Assembly: GCA_946480925.1 (NCBI GenBank)
Contig: CAMLLU010000026.1
Location: 6,470 to 70,469 of the forward strand
DNA from: an uncultured Rivibacter sp.
GTDB lineage: Bacteria; Pseudomonadota; Gammaproteobacteria; Burkholderiales; Burkholderiaceae
Direction of reading: 5' to 3'
DNA: 64,000 nt
Both the position numbers and the translations under genes were made by a program. Under the pieces are notes generated by a model. It saw nothing but the letters and a program-made list of their open reading frames with translations, was not told where the DNA came from and ran no database searches. Shown here piece by piece: positions 56,745 through 64,000 of this stretch (position 1 is the stretch's first letter; the number at the start of each line of letters is the position of its first letter).

Positions 56745-59495
56745 ATGGCCCTCGACCCCGACCTCCGCCACAAGGTGTTCCAGGGTTTGTGGAACGCCGC
56801 CTGGAGCTACCGCCAGCGCACCACGCTCGCCCTCGCCCTGCTGGTGCTGGCCAAAGTGGCCGGCGTGTGCGTGCCGCTGCTGCTCAAGGCCATCGTCGAC
56901 CGCTTCAGCCAGCCGTCAGAAATGTCGGCCGACAACCTCAATACCGGTCAGGTGGTGCTGGTGCTGCCGGTGTTCCTGCTGCTGGGCTACGCGCTGCTGC
57001 GCTTTTCGGGCACGCTGTTCACCGAGCTGCGCGACCTCGTGTTCGCGCGTGTCACGCAGCGCACCGTCAAGGCATTCGCCGAGCGCACCTTCGGCCACCT
57101 GCTGTCGCTCAGCCCGCGCTTCCACGTGCAGCGCAACACCGGCTCGCTCATTCGCGACGTGGAGCGCGGCACCGCCGGCATCGGCTTCCTGCTGGGGGCG
57201 GGCCTGTTCACCGTGGTGCCCACGATGGTCGAATTCGTGGGCGTGCTGGTCGTCATGGCCGTGGGCTACAGCCTGTGGTTCACCGTGGCCATCGTGCTCA
57301 CCTTCGCGGTGTATGCCAGCTACACCATGCTCATGACGCAAAAGCGCGAGCTGCGCCAGCGCGCCGTCAACGACATGGACTCGAGGGCCAACGGCCGGCT
57401 GGTGGACACGCTGCTCAACTACGAGACGGTGAAGGTCTATGCGCGCGAGCAGTTCGAGCGGGCACGCTATGCCGACATCTGCACCCAGTGGATCGAAGGC
57501 AGCGTGCGCAACCAGAAGGCGCTCTCGGCGCTGCACATCGGCCAGGGCGCGATCATCGCCGCGGGCGTGGCCGCCGTCATGCTGCTGGCCGGGGAGCAGA
57601 CGGTGCGCGGCGCCATGACGGTGGGCGACCTGGTACTGGTGAACAGCTACGTGATCCAGATCTGCCTGCCGCTCAATGCGCTGGGCTTCGTGTTCCGCGA
57701 AGCGAAAGACGCACTGGTCAACACCGAAAAGCTGTTCGGGCTGCTCGAGCAGCAGCCCGAGATCGTGGATGTGCCGACCAGCGGGCAACTCGGCGTGCCG
57801 GCCGGCGAGGTGGTGTTCGAGCACGTCGATTTCTCCTACGAAACCGGCCGGCCCATCCTGAACGACGTGAGCTTCACCATCGGTGCCGGCCAGACGGTGG
57901 CGGTGGTGGGCGGCAGCGGCTCGGGCAAGTCGACGCTGGCGCGGCTGCTGCTGCGGCTGTACGACACGAACGCCGGGCGCATCACCATCGACGGGCAAGA
58001 CGTGCGCCAGGTGCAGCTCGCGTCGCTGCGCCAGGCCATCGGCGTGGTGCCGCAAGACACGGTGCTGTTCAACGACACCATTGCCTACAACATCGGCTAC
58101 GGTCGCATGGGCGCCGGCATGCCCGAAGTCATCGAGGCGGCGCAGGCTGCGCAGGTGCACGAGTTCATCCTCTCGCTGCCGCAGCAGTACGACACCGTGG
58201 TGGGCGAGCGCGGCATGAAGCTCTCGGGCGGCGAGAAGCAGCGCATCGCGATCGCGCGCGCCTTCCTGAAGAACCCGCCGATCATGGTGCTCGACGAAGC
58301 CACCTCCGCGCTCGACACGCGTGCCGAGCGCGCCATCCAGAACGAGCTCGACCGCATTGCGCAGGGGCGCACCACGCTGATCATTGCGCACCGGCTGTCG
58401 ACCATCGTCAATGCCGACGAGATCATCGTGCTCGACAGGGGGCGCATCGTCGAGCGCGGCAGGCACGACGACCTGATGCAGCACGAAGGGCTGTACGCGC
58501 AACTGTGGAAGCTGCAGCGCGAGCAGCAGCAGTTCGAGCGGCTCGAGCGCGAGCTGGCTCGCCAGCCGCTGAACCTGGCGGTACTGGTGGCTGGGGTGAT
58601 CGACGGCCTGCGCGAGGCTTTCGACGAGCGCCAGGTGCGGCTGTACTCCGACATCGAGACCGACCGCGCCTTGGTGACGGGCGACCCGGGCAGCCTCTCG
58701 CAGGCGCTGCGCGAGCTCTGTCTGCAGGCGCTGGCCGCCACGCCGGTGGACGGGCGCATCGAGCTGCGGCTCGAAAGCATGGAAGGCACGACGGCGCGGC
58801 TTTCCGTCACCGATGGCCGCCACGTGACCGATCGGCCGCTGGCGCTGGTGGGCGACGGCACGCCGGTCACCGACACGCCGCCCGATCCGCTGGCGCTGCG
58901 TTCGATCATCGAGCGCCACGGCGGCCGCTTCATGGTCGAGACGCCCACCTCGATGCGTGGCATGCGCTACGTGGTGGAGCTGCCGCTGCGGCACATGGAG
59001 GTCGGGCCCGTGCATGCGGAGCACCCCATCGAGAGCGCCGTCACGAGCCTGCACCAGCCGCTGAAAGGCCTGCGCATGGTCTGCATCGACGACCAGTCCG
59101 AGGCGCGCGAAGTGCTGCAGGCCGTGCTCGAACAGGCAGGCGCCGAGGTGACCCCCTTCGCCAGCGGCCGCGTGGCCCTGGAATGGCTCGAACAACTGCC
59201 CAGCGAACGCTGGCCGCAGGCGCTCATCTGCGACATCGCCCTGGGCGACGAAGACGGACACACCGTCGTGCGGCGCATCCGGCAGATCGAGGCGCAGCGC
59301 GGCGTGGCGCTGCACGCGCGCGTACCGGCCATCGCGCTCACCGGGCTGGCCCAGCCGGGCGATCGCATCCGCGCGCTGATGGCGGGCTTCCAGGTGCATC
59401 TGGCCAAGCCGGTGGATCCGCAGGCGTTGATCACGACGATCTACACCTTGTCCGGCCGCGGCACCGAGCAGACGCCTCGTAGTGCGGTCGCCTGA
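56745..59495 (+). CDS. ABC exporter fused to a degenerate kinase ATPase and a receiver domain
   Basis: A 916-residue fusion. Residues 1-330 are a six-helix exporter membrane domain of the Atm1/ABCB7 (heavy-metal/glutathione-conjugate) type (NTGSLIRDVERGTAGIGFLL). Residues 350-590 are an intact nucleotide-binding domain: Walker A GGSGSGKST (389-397), signature LSGGEKQ (493-499), Walker B IMVLDE (513-518). Residues 600-755 resemble a histidine-kinase ATPase in outline (GDPGSLSQALRELCLQALAATP, then IIERHGGRFMVETP), but the N-box Asn and G boxes are replaced, so it should not hydrolyse ATP. Residues 775-905 are an intact receiver: DD at 782-783, Asp830, Thr866, Lys888. The gene lies 59 bases after the LytTR gene. 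Phosphorylation-gated export is inference. Confidence 0.9.
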   Translation: MALDPDLRHKVFQGLWNAAWSYRQRTTLALALLVLAKVAGVCVPLLLKAIVDRFSQPSEMSADNLNTGQVVLVLPVFLLLGYALLRFSGTLFTELRDLVFARVTQRTVKAFAERTFGHLLSLSPRFHVQRNTGSLIRDVERGTAGIGFLLGAGLFTVVPTMVEFVGVLVVMAVGYSLWFTVAIVLTFAVYASYTMLMTQKRELRQRAVNDMDSRANGRLVDTLLNYETVKVYAREQFERARYADICTQWIEGSVRNQKALSALHIGQGAIIAAGVAAVMLLAGEQTVRGAMTVGDLVLVNSYVIQICLPLNALGFVFREAKDALVNTEKLFGLLEQQPEIVDVPTSGQLGVPAGEVVFEHVDFSYETGRPILNDVSFTIGAGQTVAVVGGSGSGKSTLARLLLRLYDTNAGRITIDGQDVRQVQLASLRQAIGVVPQDTVLFNDTIAYNIGYGRMGAGMPEVIEAAQAAQVHEFILSLPQQYDTVVGERGMKLSGGEKQRIAIARAFLKNPPIMVLDEATSALDTRAERAIQNELDRIAQGRTTLIIAHRLSTIVNADEIIVLDRGRIVERGRHDDLMQHEGLYAQLWKLQREQQQFERLERELARQPLNLAVLVAGVIDGLREAFDERQVRLYSDIETDRALVTGDPGSLSQALRELCLQALAATPVDGRIELRLESMEGTTARLSVTDGRHVTDRPLALVGDGTPVTDTPPDPLALRSIIERHGGRFMVETPTSMRGMRYVVELPLRHMEVGPVHAEHPIESAVTSLHQPLKGLRMVCIDDQSEAREVLQAVLEQAGAEVTPFASGRVALEWLEQLPSERWPQALICDIALGDEDGHTVVRRIRQIEAQRGVALHARVPAIALTGLAQPGDRIRALMAGFQVHLAKPVDPQALITTIYTLSGRGTEQTPRSAVA

Positions 59496-59523
59496 GCGGC
59501 AGCCCCATCCATATGTCCGAAAA

Positions 59524-59539
59524 CGGCGAGTCCTCGCCG
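59524..59539. other. Hairpin between the ABC-receiver gene and ada-alkA
   Basis: CGGCGAG (59524-59530) pairs perfectly with CTCGCCG (59533-59539). It lies in the 67-base gap; no T-run follows, and it may be a terminator or a feature of the alkylation-repair promoter. A possible -10-like CATAAT (59550-59555) follows. Confidence 0.35.
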
Positions 59540-59562
59540 GTCGGATGCCCATAATGATCTGC

Positions 59563-61059
59563 ATGAACCTCGATGCAGACGCCGCCTACCTCGCCCTCAA
59601 GGCCCGAGATGCGCGCTTCGACGGGCGCCTGTTCGTGGGGGTCACCTCCACGGGCATCTACTGCCGCCCCATCTGCCGCGTGCGCACGCCACGGCGCGAG
59701 AACTGCCGCTTCTTCGAGACGCCGGCACAGGCGGAAGCCGCGGCGTTCCGGCCATGCCTGAAGTGCCGGCCCGAAGTGGCGCCCGGTCCCGGGCTCGCGT
59801 GGTCGGTAATGGACGCCTCCAGCACGCTGGCCAAGCAGGCCGCCACGGCGCTCGACCACATCGCGTTCGACAGTGATGGCGGCTCCGGCCCCACGCTGGC
59901 CCGCGTGGCACAGCAACTCGGCGTGACGGACCGCCACCTGCGCCGCATCTTCCAGGCCGAGCACGGCGTAACGCCGGTGCAATACCTGCAGACGCGCCGG
60001 CTGCTGCTGGCCAAGCAGTTGCTCACCGACAGCCGGCTCAGCATGGCCCAGGTGGCGCTGGCCAGCGGCTTCGGCAGCCTGCGGCGCTTCAACGCTGCGT
60101 TTGCCGAGCGCTATCGCCTGAGCCCCACGCAGCTGCGCCGCGAGGGGCGCGACGACGTGGCCGTGCCCGAGCCGCAGGAGCCTGCGATCGAGCTCACGCT
60201 CGGCTACCGCCCGCCCTACGACGTGGAAGCGTTGCTGCGCTTCGTCGAGCGGCGCGCCATCCCCGGCGTCGAAGCGGTCGATGCCCAGGCGCTGCGGTTG
60301 CGCCGCACGCTGCGTGCCGGCGTGCTGAGCAGCGAGCCGGGCTGGCTCGACGTGCAATTCGTGCCGCAACGCCACCACGTGAAGCTGCGCCTCGCGCCCA
60401 CGCTGGCCGCAGCCAGCGGCGGCGTGGCCCAGGCCGCGCGTCGCTGGCTCGACCTCGATGCATCGCCCGAGGTGATCGACACGGCCCTGATCACCCTGCC
60501 CGGCGGCGGCCTGGGCACGCGCCTGCCCGGCAGCCTCGACGGCTTCGAACTCGCGGTGCGTGCCGTGCTCGGCCAGCGCGTCACCGTGGCCGCGGCCCGC
60601 ACGCTGGCGCGCCGGCTGGTGGAGCGGTTCGGCACGTCGCTGCCCACGCCATGGCCCGAGCTGGCAACGGCTTTCCCCGCACCCGAGGTGCTTGCGCAAG
60701 CCGAGCCCGACCGCATCGGCGAGCTCGGCATCCTGCGTGCGCAGGTCGGCGCCATCCAGGCGCTCGCACGCGAGTGGCCGGAGATGGAAGCGCTGGCGGC
60801 ATCGCAACCACCGCAGGCCCTGGTGCAGCGCCTCGTGCAGACGCCCGGCCTGGGCGCCTGGACGGCCCACTACATCGCCATGCGCTGGCAAGGCTGGCCC
60901 GATGCCTTTCCGCCCGGCGACGTGGCGGCCCTCAAGGCCATGGGCCTGCCCAAAGGCACGCGCGCCGAGCGTGAAGCCGAAACCCGTTCACAAGCCTGGA
61001 CGCCGTGGCGCTCGTACGCGCTGCTGCGCCTGTGGAACTCGCTGGAGACCTCATCATGA
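59563..61059 (+). CDS. Ada regulatory/AlkA glycosylase fusion
   Basis: Alkylation-repair protein of about 498 residues combining methyl-phosphotriester sensing, an AraC-type regulator and 3-methyladenine glycosylase. Residues 1-80: zinc domain with Cys34 and Cys38 (YCRPIC) and Cys65 and Cys68 (CLKC); Cys34 accepts the methyl group. Residues 100-180: AraC helix-turn-helix pair (LARVAQQLGVTDRHLRRIFQ, MAQVALASGFGSLRRFNAAF). Residues 210-490: AlkA-type HhH-GPD glycosylase with GQRVTVAAARTLARRL and the catalytic-loop region TPGLGAWTAHYIAMR...GWPDAFPPGDVA. The start is ambiguous: ATGs at 59545, 59554 and 59563. ogt overlaps its stop by 4 bp. Confidence 0.92.
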   Translation: MNLDADAAYLALKARDARFDGRLFVGVTSTGIYCRPICRVRTPRRENCRFFETPAQAEAAAFRPCLKCRPEVAPGPGLAWSVMDASSTLAKQAATALDHIAFDSDGGSGPTLARVAQQLGVTDRHLRRIFQAEHGVTPVQYLQTRRLLLAKQLLTDSRLSMAQVALASGFGSLRRFNAAFAERYRLSPTQLRREGRDDVAVPEPQEPAIELTLGYRPPYDVEALLRFVERRAIPGVEAVDAQALRLRRTLRAGVLSSEPGWLDVQFVPQRHHVKLRLAPTLAAASGGVAQAARRWLDLDASPEVIDTALITLPGGGLGTRLPGSLDGFELAVRAVLGQRVTVAAARTLARRLVERFGTSLPTPWPELATAFPAPEVLAQAEPDRIGELGILRAQVGAIQALAREWPEMEALAASQPPQALVQRLVQTPGLGAWTAHYIAMRWQGWPDAFPPGDVAALKAMGLPKGTRAEREAETRSQAWTPWRSYALLRLWNSLETSS

Positions 61060-61553
61060 AAGCCCATCCCCAATACACCGCGCAGATGACCTTCGAATCG
61101 CCGCTGGGCGCCCTGCTGCTGGCGCGCACGGCCACCGGCCTGGCCGGCGCCTGGTTCGAAGGCCAGAAGGACCACCCAGGCACCATCGACGCCCCCGAGC
61201 GCCGTGATGACCCACTGCTCAACGAGGCTGCTCGCCAGCTCACCGACTACTGGGCCGGCAAGCGCCGACACTTCGACCTCGCGCTCGACCTGCATGGCAC
61301 GCCGTTCCAGCTCAACGTGTGGCGCGCGCTGCTGGCCGTGCAGGCCGGGCAGACGCAGAGCTACGGCGAGATCGCACAGCGCATCGGCACGCCGGCGGCC
61401 GTGCGGGCCGTGGGCGCGGCGGTGGGCCGCAACCCCGTGTCGGTGGTGGTGCCCTGCCATCGCATCCTGGGGCGCGACGGCTCGCTGACCGGCTACGCTG
61501 GCGGGCTGCACCGCAAGACTGCACTGCTCAAACTCGAAGGGATCCTTTCTTGA
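61056..61553 (+). CDS. ogt: Methylated-DNA-protein-cysteine methyltransferase
   Basis: Removes methyl groups from O6-methylguanine (and O4-methylthymine) by transferring them to its own Cys in a suicide reaction. The 165 residues include the DNA-binding helix TQSYGEIAQRIGTPAAVRAVGAAVGRNP and active-site Cys134 in VVVPCHRILGRDGSLTGYAGG. The ATG overlaps the stop of the ada-alkA fusion (ATGA) and its own stop overlaps the EamA start (TTGA), so all three are coupled and should respond together to alkylation damage through Ada. Confidence 0.97.
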   Translation: MKAHPQYTAQMTFESPLGALLLARTATGLAGAWFEGQKDHPGTIDAPERRDDPLLNEAARQLTDYWAGKRRHFDLALDLHGTPFQLNVWRALLAVQAGQTQSYGEIAQRIGTPAAVRAVGAAVGRNPVSVVVPCHRILGRDGSLTGYAGGLHRKTALLKLEGILS

Positions 61554-62458
61554 AGACGCAAGACATCGGGGAGCTGCTCATCCTCGCCGGCCTGTGGGGC
61601 GCATCGTTCCTGTTCATGCGCCTGGGCGCCGGTGAATTCGGCCCGGTGGCGCTGGCCGCCGTGCGCGTGGCGGTGGCCACCGCCTGCCTGCTGCCGCTGC
61701 TGTGGTGGCAGGGCCAGGGCCCGACCATGCGCAAGCACTGGAAGGCGATCTTCGTCGTGGGCCTGCTCAACTCGGCCCTGCCCTTTCTCTTCTACAGCTA
61801 CGCGGCACTGTCCATCACCGCGGGCCTGAGCTCCATCTTCAACGCCACCACGCCGCTGTGGGGCGCCGTGGTGGCCTGGCTGTGGCTGAAGGACGGGCTC
61901 ACGCCCTCACGCGTGCTGGGCCTCGTGATCGGCTTTGCCGGCGTGGTGTGGCTGGCGTGGGACAAAGCCAGCTTCAAGCCCGGCGCCGACGGCATGGCCA
62001 CCGGCTGGGCCGTGATCGGCTGCCTCACTGCCACGCTGCTCTACGGCATTGCGGCCAGCGCCACGAAGCGCTGGCTCACCGGCGTGCCGCCGCTGGCAGT
62101 GGCCACGGGCAGCCAGCTGTCGGCCGCCATCGCGCTGGCGGTGCCTGCCTTCATCTGGTGGCCAGCAGGCCCCGTGTCGGCCACGGCGTGGGGCGCGGTG
62201 CTGCTGCTGGGCGTGCTGAGCACGGCCATCGCCTACGTGCTGTATTTCAGGCTCATCGCGCACATCGGCCCGGCCAACGCGATTGCGGTCACCTTCCTCA
62301 TCCCGGCGTTCGCGGTGCTGTGGGGCTGGGTGTTCCTGCAGGAGGCCATCACGACGGCCATGGTGGTGGGGTGTGTGGTCATCGTGCTGGGCACGAGCCT
62401 TTCCACCGGGTTCTGGAAGCCGCGCTGGTTGCAGCCCAGCGCTGTGCCGGGGCGGTGA
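61550..62458 (+). CDS. EamA-family (DMT) transporter
   Basis: A 302-residue inner-membrane protein with ten hydrophobic helices in two EamA repeats (LILAGLWGASFLFMRLGAGE... and GWAVIGCLTATLLYGIAASATKRW...), ending LVLGTSLSTGFW. Substrates of such proteins are amino acids, purines or other metabolites and cannot be read here. It starts with TTG at 61550, overlapping the ogt stop by 4 bp; AAGGGA lies 8 bases upstream and no ATG fits. Its coupling to the alkylation-repair genes suggests export of an alkylating or toxic compound, which is unproven. Confidence 0.9.
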   Translation: MKTQDIGELLILAGLWGASFLFMRLGAGEFGPVALAAVRVAVATACLLPLLWWQGQGPTMRKHWKAIFVVGLLNSALPFLFYSYAALSITAGLSSIFNATTPLWGAVVAWLWLKDGLTPSRVLGLVIGFAGVVWLAWDKASFKPGADGMATGWAVIGCLTATLLYGIAASATKRWLTGVPPLAVATGSQLSAAIALAVPAFIWWPAGPVSATAWGAVLLLGVLSTAIAYVLYFRLIAHIGPANAIAVTFLIPAFAVLWGWVFLQEAITTAMVVGCVVIVLGTSLSTGFWKPRWLQPSAVPGR

Positions 62459-62569
62459 GTCGCGAAGCAGCGCTCTGGTTTGCGTAGTACGTCAGCTTTT
62501 TAGAACGCGCCCAGTCGGCCAGAGACCGGTGCCTTGCGGGAAGACTCGCTCAGGACCACTTCTGTTTGT

Positions 62570-63535
62570 TTATCGCGCTACATCCGGCGGATTCATGCTC
62601 GCATCGCGTGCGTAAGGATCGCCCGGCTCGATTCGGCACTGCGCCTCGATCTCTGCCGGCCATACCGGTGGCCTGCACGTCAGCCCGGCGATCCAGCGGC
62701 CCAGGATGCACAGCTGCCACAGCGGGTAGAGCAGGTACCAAGCCCACAAGCCGCTGGGATAGAAGTTGCCGTGAAAGCGTTGCCGGCCAAATGCCAGGCT
62801 CTCTCGCGTGCCGTCGATGGGCACGCACATTTCCACGCGCTGGCTCGTCTCCTTCGGGTTTTCTTCCATGTAGCGACGCACGAACTCCCAGTGCCCCTTA
62901 AGGGCTTGTATGCCATCTTCGGACTCAGGCATGTAGGAGGGGCTCAGTGCGAACGTGTCGAGCACGGTTTTTCCGTCATCTGCCAATACATGACCCCGGA
63001 CGTCCCAGTTCTGGCCCGGCTCCATGCCTCTGCGGCAGCGCCCCAGCGTGAAGAACAGCTTGTCCCAGTCGGCCGTCAGGATGGGCTTGCCGGGGCGGCC
63101 CGGGCGGAACACGTAGACCTTGCGGTTGCGGCGGTTCAGGCGGATCGGGAAATAGGTGTGCGTGAAGGACTCTTTGAGTGCCACCCACATCATTAACCCC
63201 ATGATGGGCAGCCAAAGCACACTCACGATGAGAACACCTAGCCAGTCGTTCGCGTGTGCAGGATCATCAGCGCGTCCAATAGCAATTGCGATGATTGATA
63301 GGTACGCGATGCCAAAAACAGCGATCAATGCACTCATGAACGTGAACAGCACACCGCGCCATTCGTAGTAGCGGTCCACCAGCTCGAGATACGTACCGCT
63401 CATCTTGACGACGCTCAACCCGTAGTGCGTCTCGATATCCAGACGCTCCTTCTGTCTCAGCTGCCTCTCTCGCTCTTCCTCCGTGAGCTCCCGATTGAAT
63501 CTGTAGTCCTTGTGGATCAGGCCTGTGTAGTCCAT
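62570..63535 (-). CDS. Membrane protein next to a T6SS-effector-like gene, DUF6708-like
   Basis: A 321-residue protein. An N-terminal cytoplasmic part (LTEEERERQLRQKERLDIETHYGLSVV) is followed by two adjacent transmembrane segments (residues about 60-87 and 99-118), then a soluble domain with LNRRNRKVYVFRPGRPGKPILTADWDKL, and a last hydrophobic stretch near residue 275 (WAWYLLYPLWQLCILGRWIAG). It matches my memory of the DUF6708 group found beside T6SS effector genes; the assignment is tentative. It starts 16 bases after the effector-like gene upstream; an immunity function against it is a reasonable guess. Confidence 0.6.
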   Translation of the reverse strand: MDYTGLIHKDYRFNRELTEEERERQLRQKERLDIETHYGLSVVKMSGTYLELVDRYYEWRGVLFTFMSALIAVFGIAYLSIIAIAIGRADDPAHANDWLGVLIVSVLWLPIMGLMMWVALKESFTHTYFPIRLNRRNRKVYVFRPGRPGKPILTADWDKLFFTLGRCRRGMEPGQNWDVRGHVLADDGKTVLDTFALSPSYMPESEDGIQALKGHWEFVRRYMEENPKETSQRVEMCVPIDGTRESLAFGRQRFHGNFYPSGLWAWYLLYPLWQLCILGRWIAGLTCRPPVWPAEIEAQCRIEPGDPYARDASMNPPDVAR

Positions 63536-63551
63536 GCGATGACTGCCTCGC

Positions 63552-64000
63552 TTACTTCAGCGCCAACTCGAACTCGTCCATCTCCAGCTTGGCATCCGGA
63601 TAGTGCGTCCCCTTGCCGAAGATGCATTGCTCCAGCCAACTCTGAAGCTTGTTGTCCTTGTACTTCTCCAGGAACCATGCCACCAGTACAAGGGCTGCCA
63701 CCAACACGATCATCATGATGGGGTGCCACAGACACAGGAAGCCTATCGTCACCACGGCTCCGAGGATGGCCGATCCTGCGTACAGCGCCATCACACCGAA
63801 GTTGCCCTTCTGAAATTCCTGGACCGCTTTCGCTGCATCCCATCCAGCCATGATCGCTCCACCCAGCGCCCCCAGGGCTTTCCCCGCCACCGTCAGCACC
63901 TTTGCCGCCGCACTCCACCACGACGCCCCGCGCGCCACGGTGGACGCAAACCCCGGCAGCTTCCCCACCACCGCCGCACTCACCTCGCAAACGCTGCCCG
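63552..64000 (-). CDS. C-terminal part of a large T6SS-effector-like (VasX/BTH_I2691-type) protein
   Basis: The reading frame is open to the window edge, so only the last 149 residues are seen. They start GSVCEVSAAVVGKLPGFASTVARGASWW, then contain two hydrophobic segments (VLTVAGKALGALGGAIMAGWDAAKAV, and LYAGSAILGAVVTIGFLCLW...MMIVLVAALVLVAWFL), and end in an acidic tail LEMDEFELALK. Multiple C-terminal membrane helices with a GWDA motif are usual for VasX-type effectors, which perforate membranes. The assignment rests on this short tail and the neighbour gene. An internal GTG at 63983 would give a 143-residue protein, but the open frame argues against it being the start. Confidence 0.5.
   Translation of the reverse strand, partial: GSVCEVSAAVVGKLPGFASTVARGASWWSAAAKVLTVAGKALGALGGAIMAGWDAAKAVQEFQKGNFGVMALYAGSAILGAVVTIGFLCLWHPIMMIVLVAALVLVAWFLEKYKDNKLQSWLEQCIFGKGTHYPDAKLEMDEFELALK

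Overview
The window is high-GC DNA (well above 60% by eye) with a typical Burkholderiales gene set: a PedF-type cytochrome c-550, an AcoR-like sigma-54 activator, DUF779 next to an ExaC-type aldehyde dehydrogenase, a PEP-CTERM protein and a VasX-like type VI effector end. It looks chromosomal. I place it in the order Burkholderiales (Leptothrix/Rubrivivax/Methylibium-like) by protein content only. There is one tRNA, no rRNA, no recognisable intact insertion sequence and no CRISPR array.

Layout. 1-15 kb: a cut hydrolase, a GNAT acetyltransferase preceded by a 117-bp repeat, alaS, gabD, an LpxO-like hydroxylase, an Ala/Pro-rich protein with a triplicated motif, a phospholipase-D-family lipoprotein, an AlkD-like protein, and a secreted M28 peptidase. 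15-28 kb: tRNA-Gly(CCC), trmB, a 1-Cys peroxiredoxin, exaC and DUF779 (with the second copy of the 117-bp repeat), a chemoreceptor, then a minus-strand operon pedF - PQQ-associated binding protein - PqqU-like TonB receptor, divergent from an acoR-like activator gene, and a PEP-CTERM/HAF-repeat protein. 28-39 kb: a soluble AAA+ ATPase fused to an M41 (FtsH-like) peptidase, behind an 80-aa basic protein and a leader that folds like an attenuator, then a type I restriction island in the order hsdR-hsdS-prrC-like-DUF1016-hsdM. 39-47 kb: a lipid- or Tat-like exported protein, a SNF2 helicase, a PQQ-dependent alcohol dehydrogenase, a Kelch protein, uppP. 47-54.6 kb: a TetR gene with its own palindromic operator, pcm-like methyltransferase, rhodanese, TolC-family protein, then LPS genes (waaA, waaC, phosphomannomutase). 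54.7-64 kb: a LytS/LytTR two-component pair followed by an ABC exporter fused to a decayed histidine-kinase ATPase domain and a receiver domain, an alkylation-repair operon (ada-alkA fusion, ogt, EamA transporter), and a membrane protein plus the end of a T6SS-effector-like gene.

How genes work together. The clearest system is PQQ-linked alcohol oxidation. Three transcription units spread over 28 kb each carry a sequence matching the -24/-12 sigma-54 consensus: exaC (16949-16964), the pedF operon (24182-24197, minus) and the PQQ dehydrogenase (44954-44969, minus). The AcoR-like activator encoded at 24471-26540 is the obvious candidate regulator. The alcohol dehydrogenase has the extra Asp that marks lanthanide-dependent enzymes. 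The pedF operon ends with a receptor very like E. coli PqqU/YncD, so import of the cofactor itself seems to be part of the regulon.

Most unusual items: the AAA+-M41 protein with its leader; the ABC-kinase-receiver fusion; the PrrC-like nuclease inside the restriction operon; and the 117-bp repeat whose last three bases are the start codon of two unrelated genes. All identifications are from reading the translated sequence; no database search was run.
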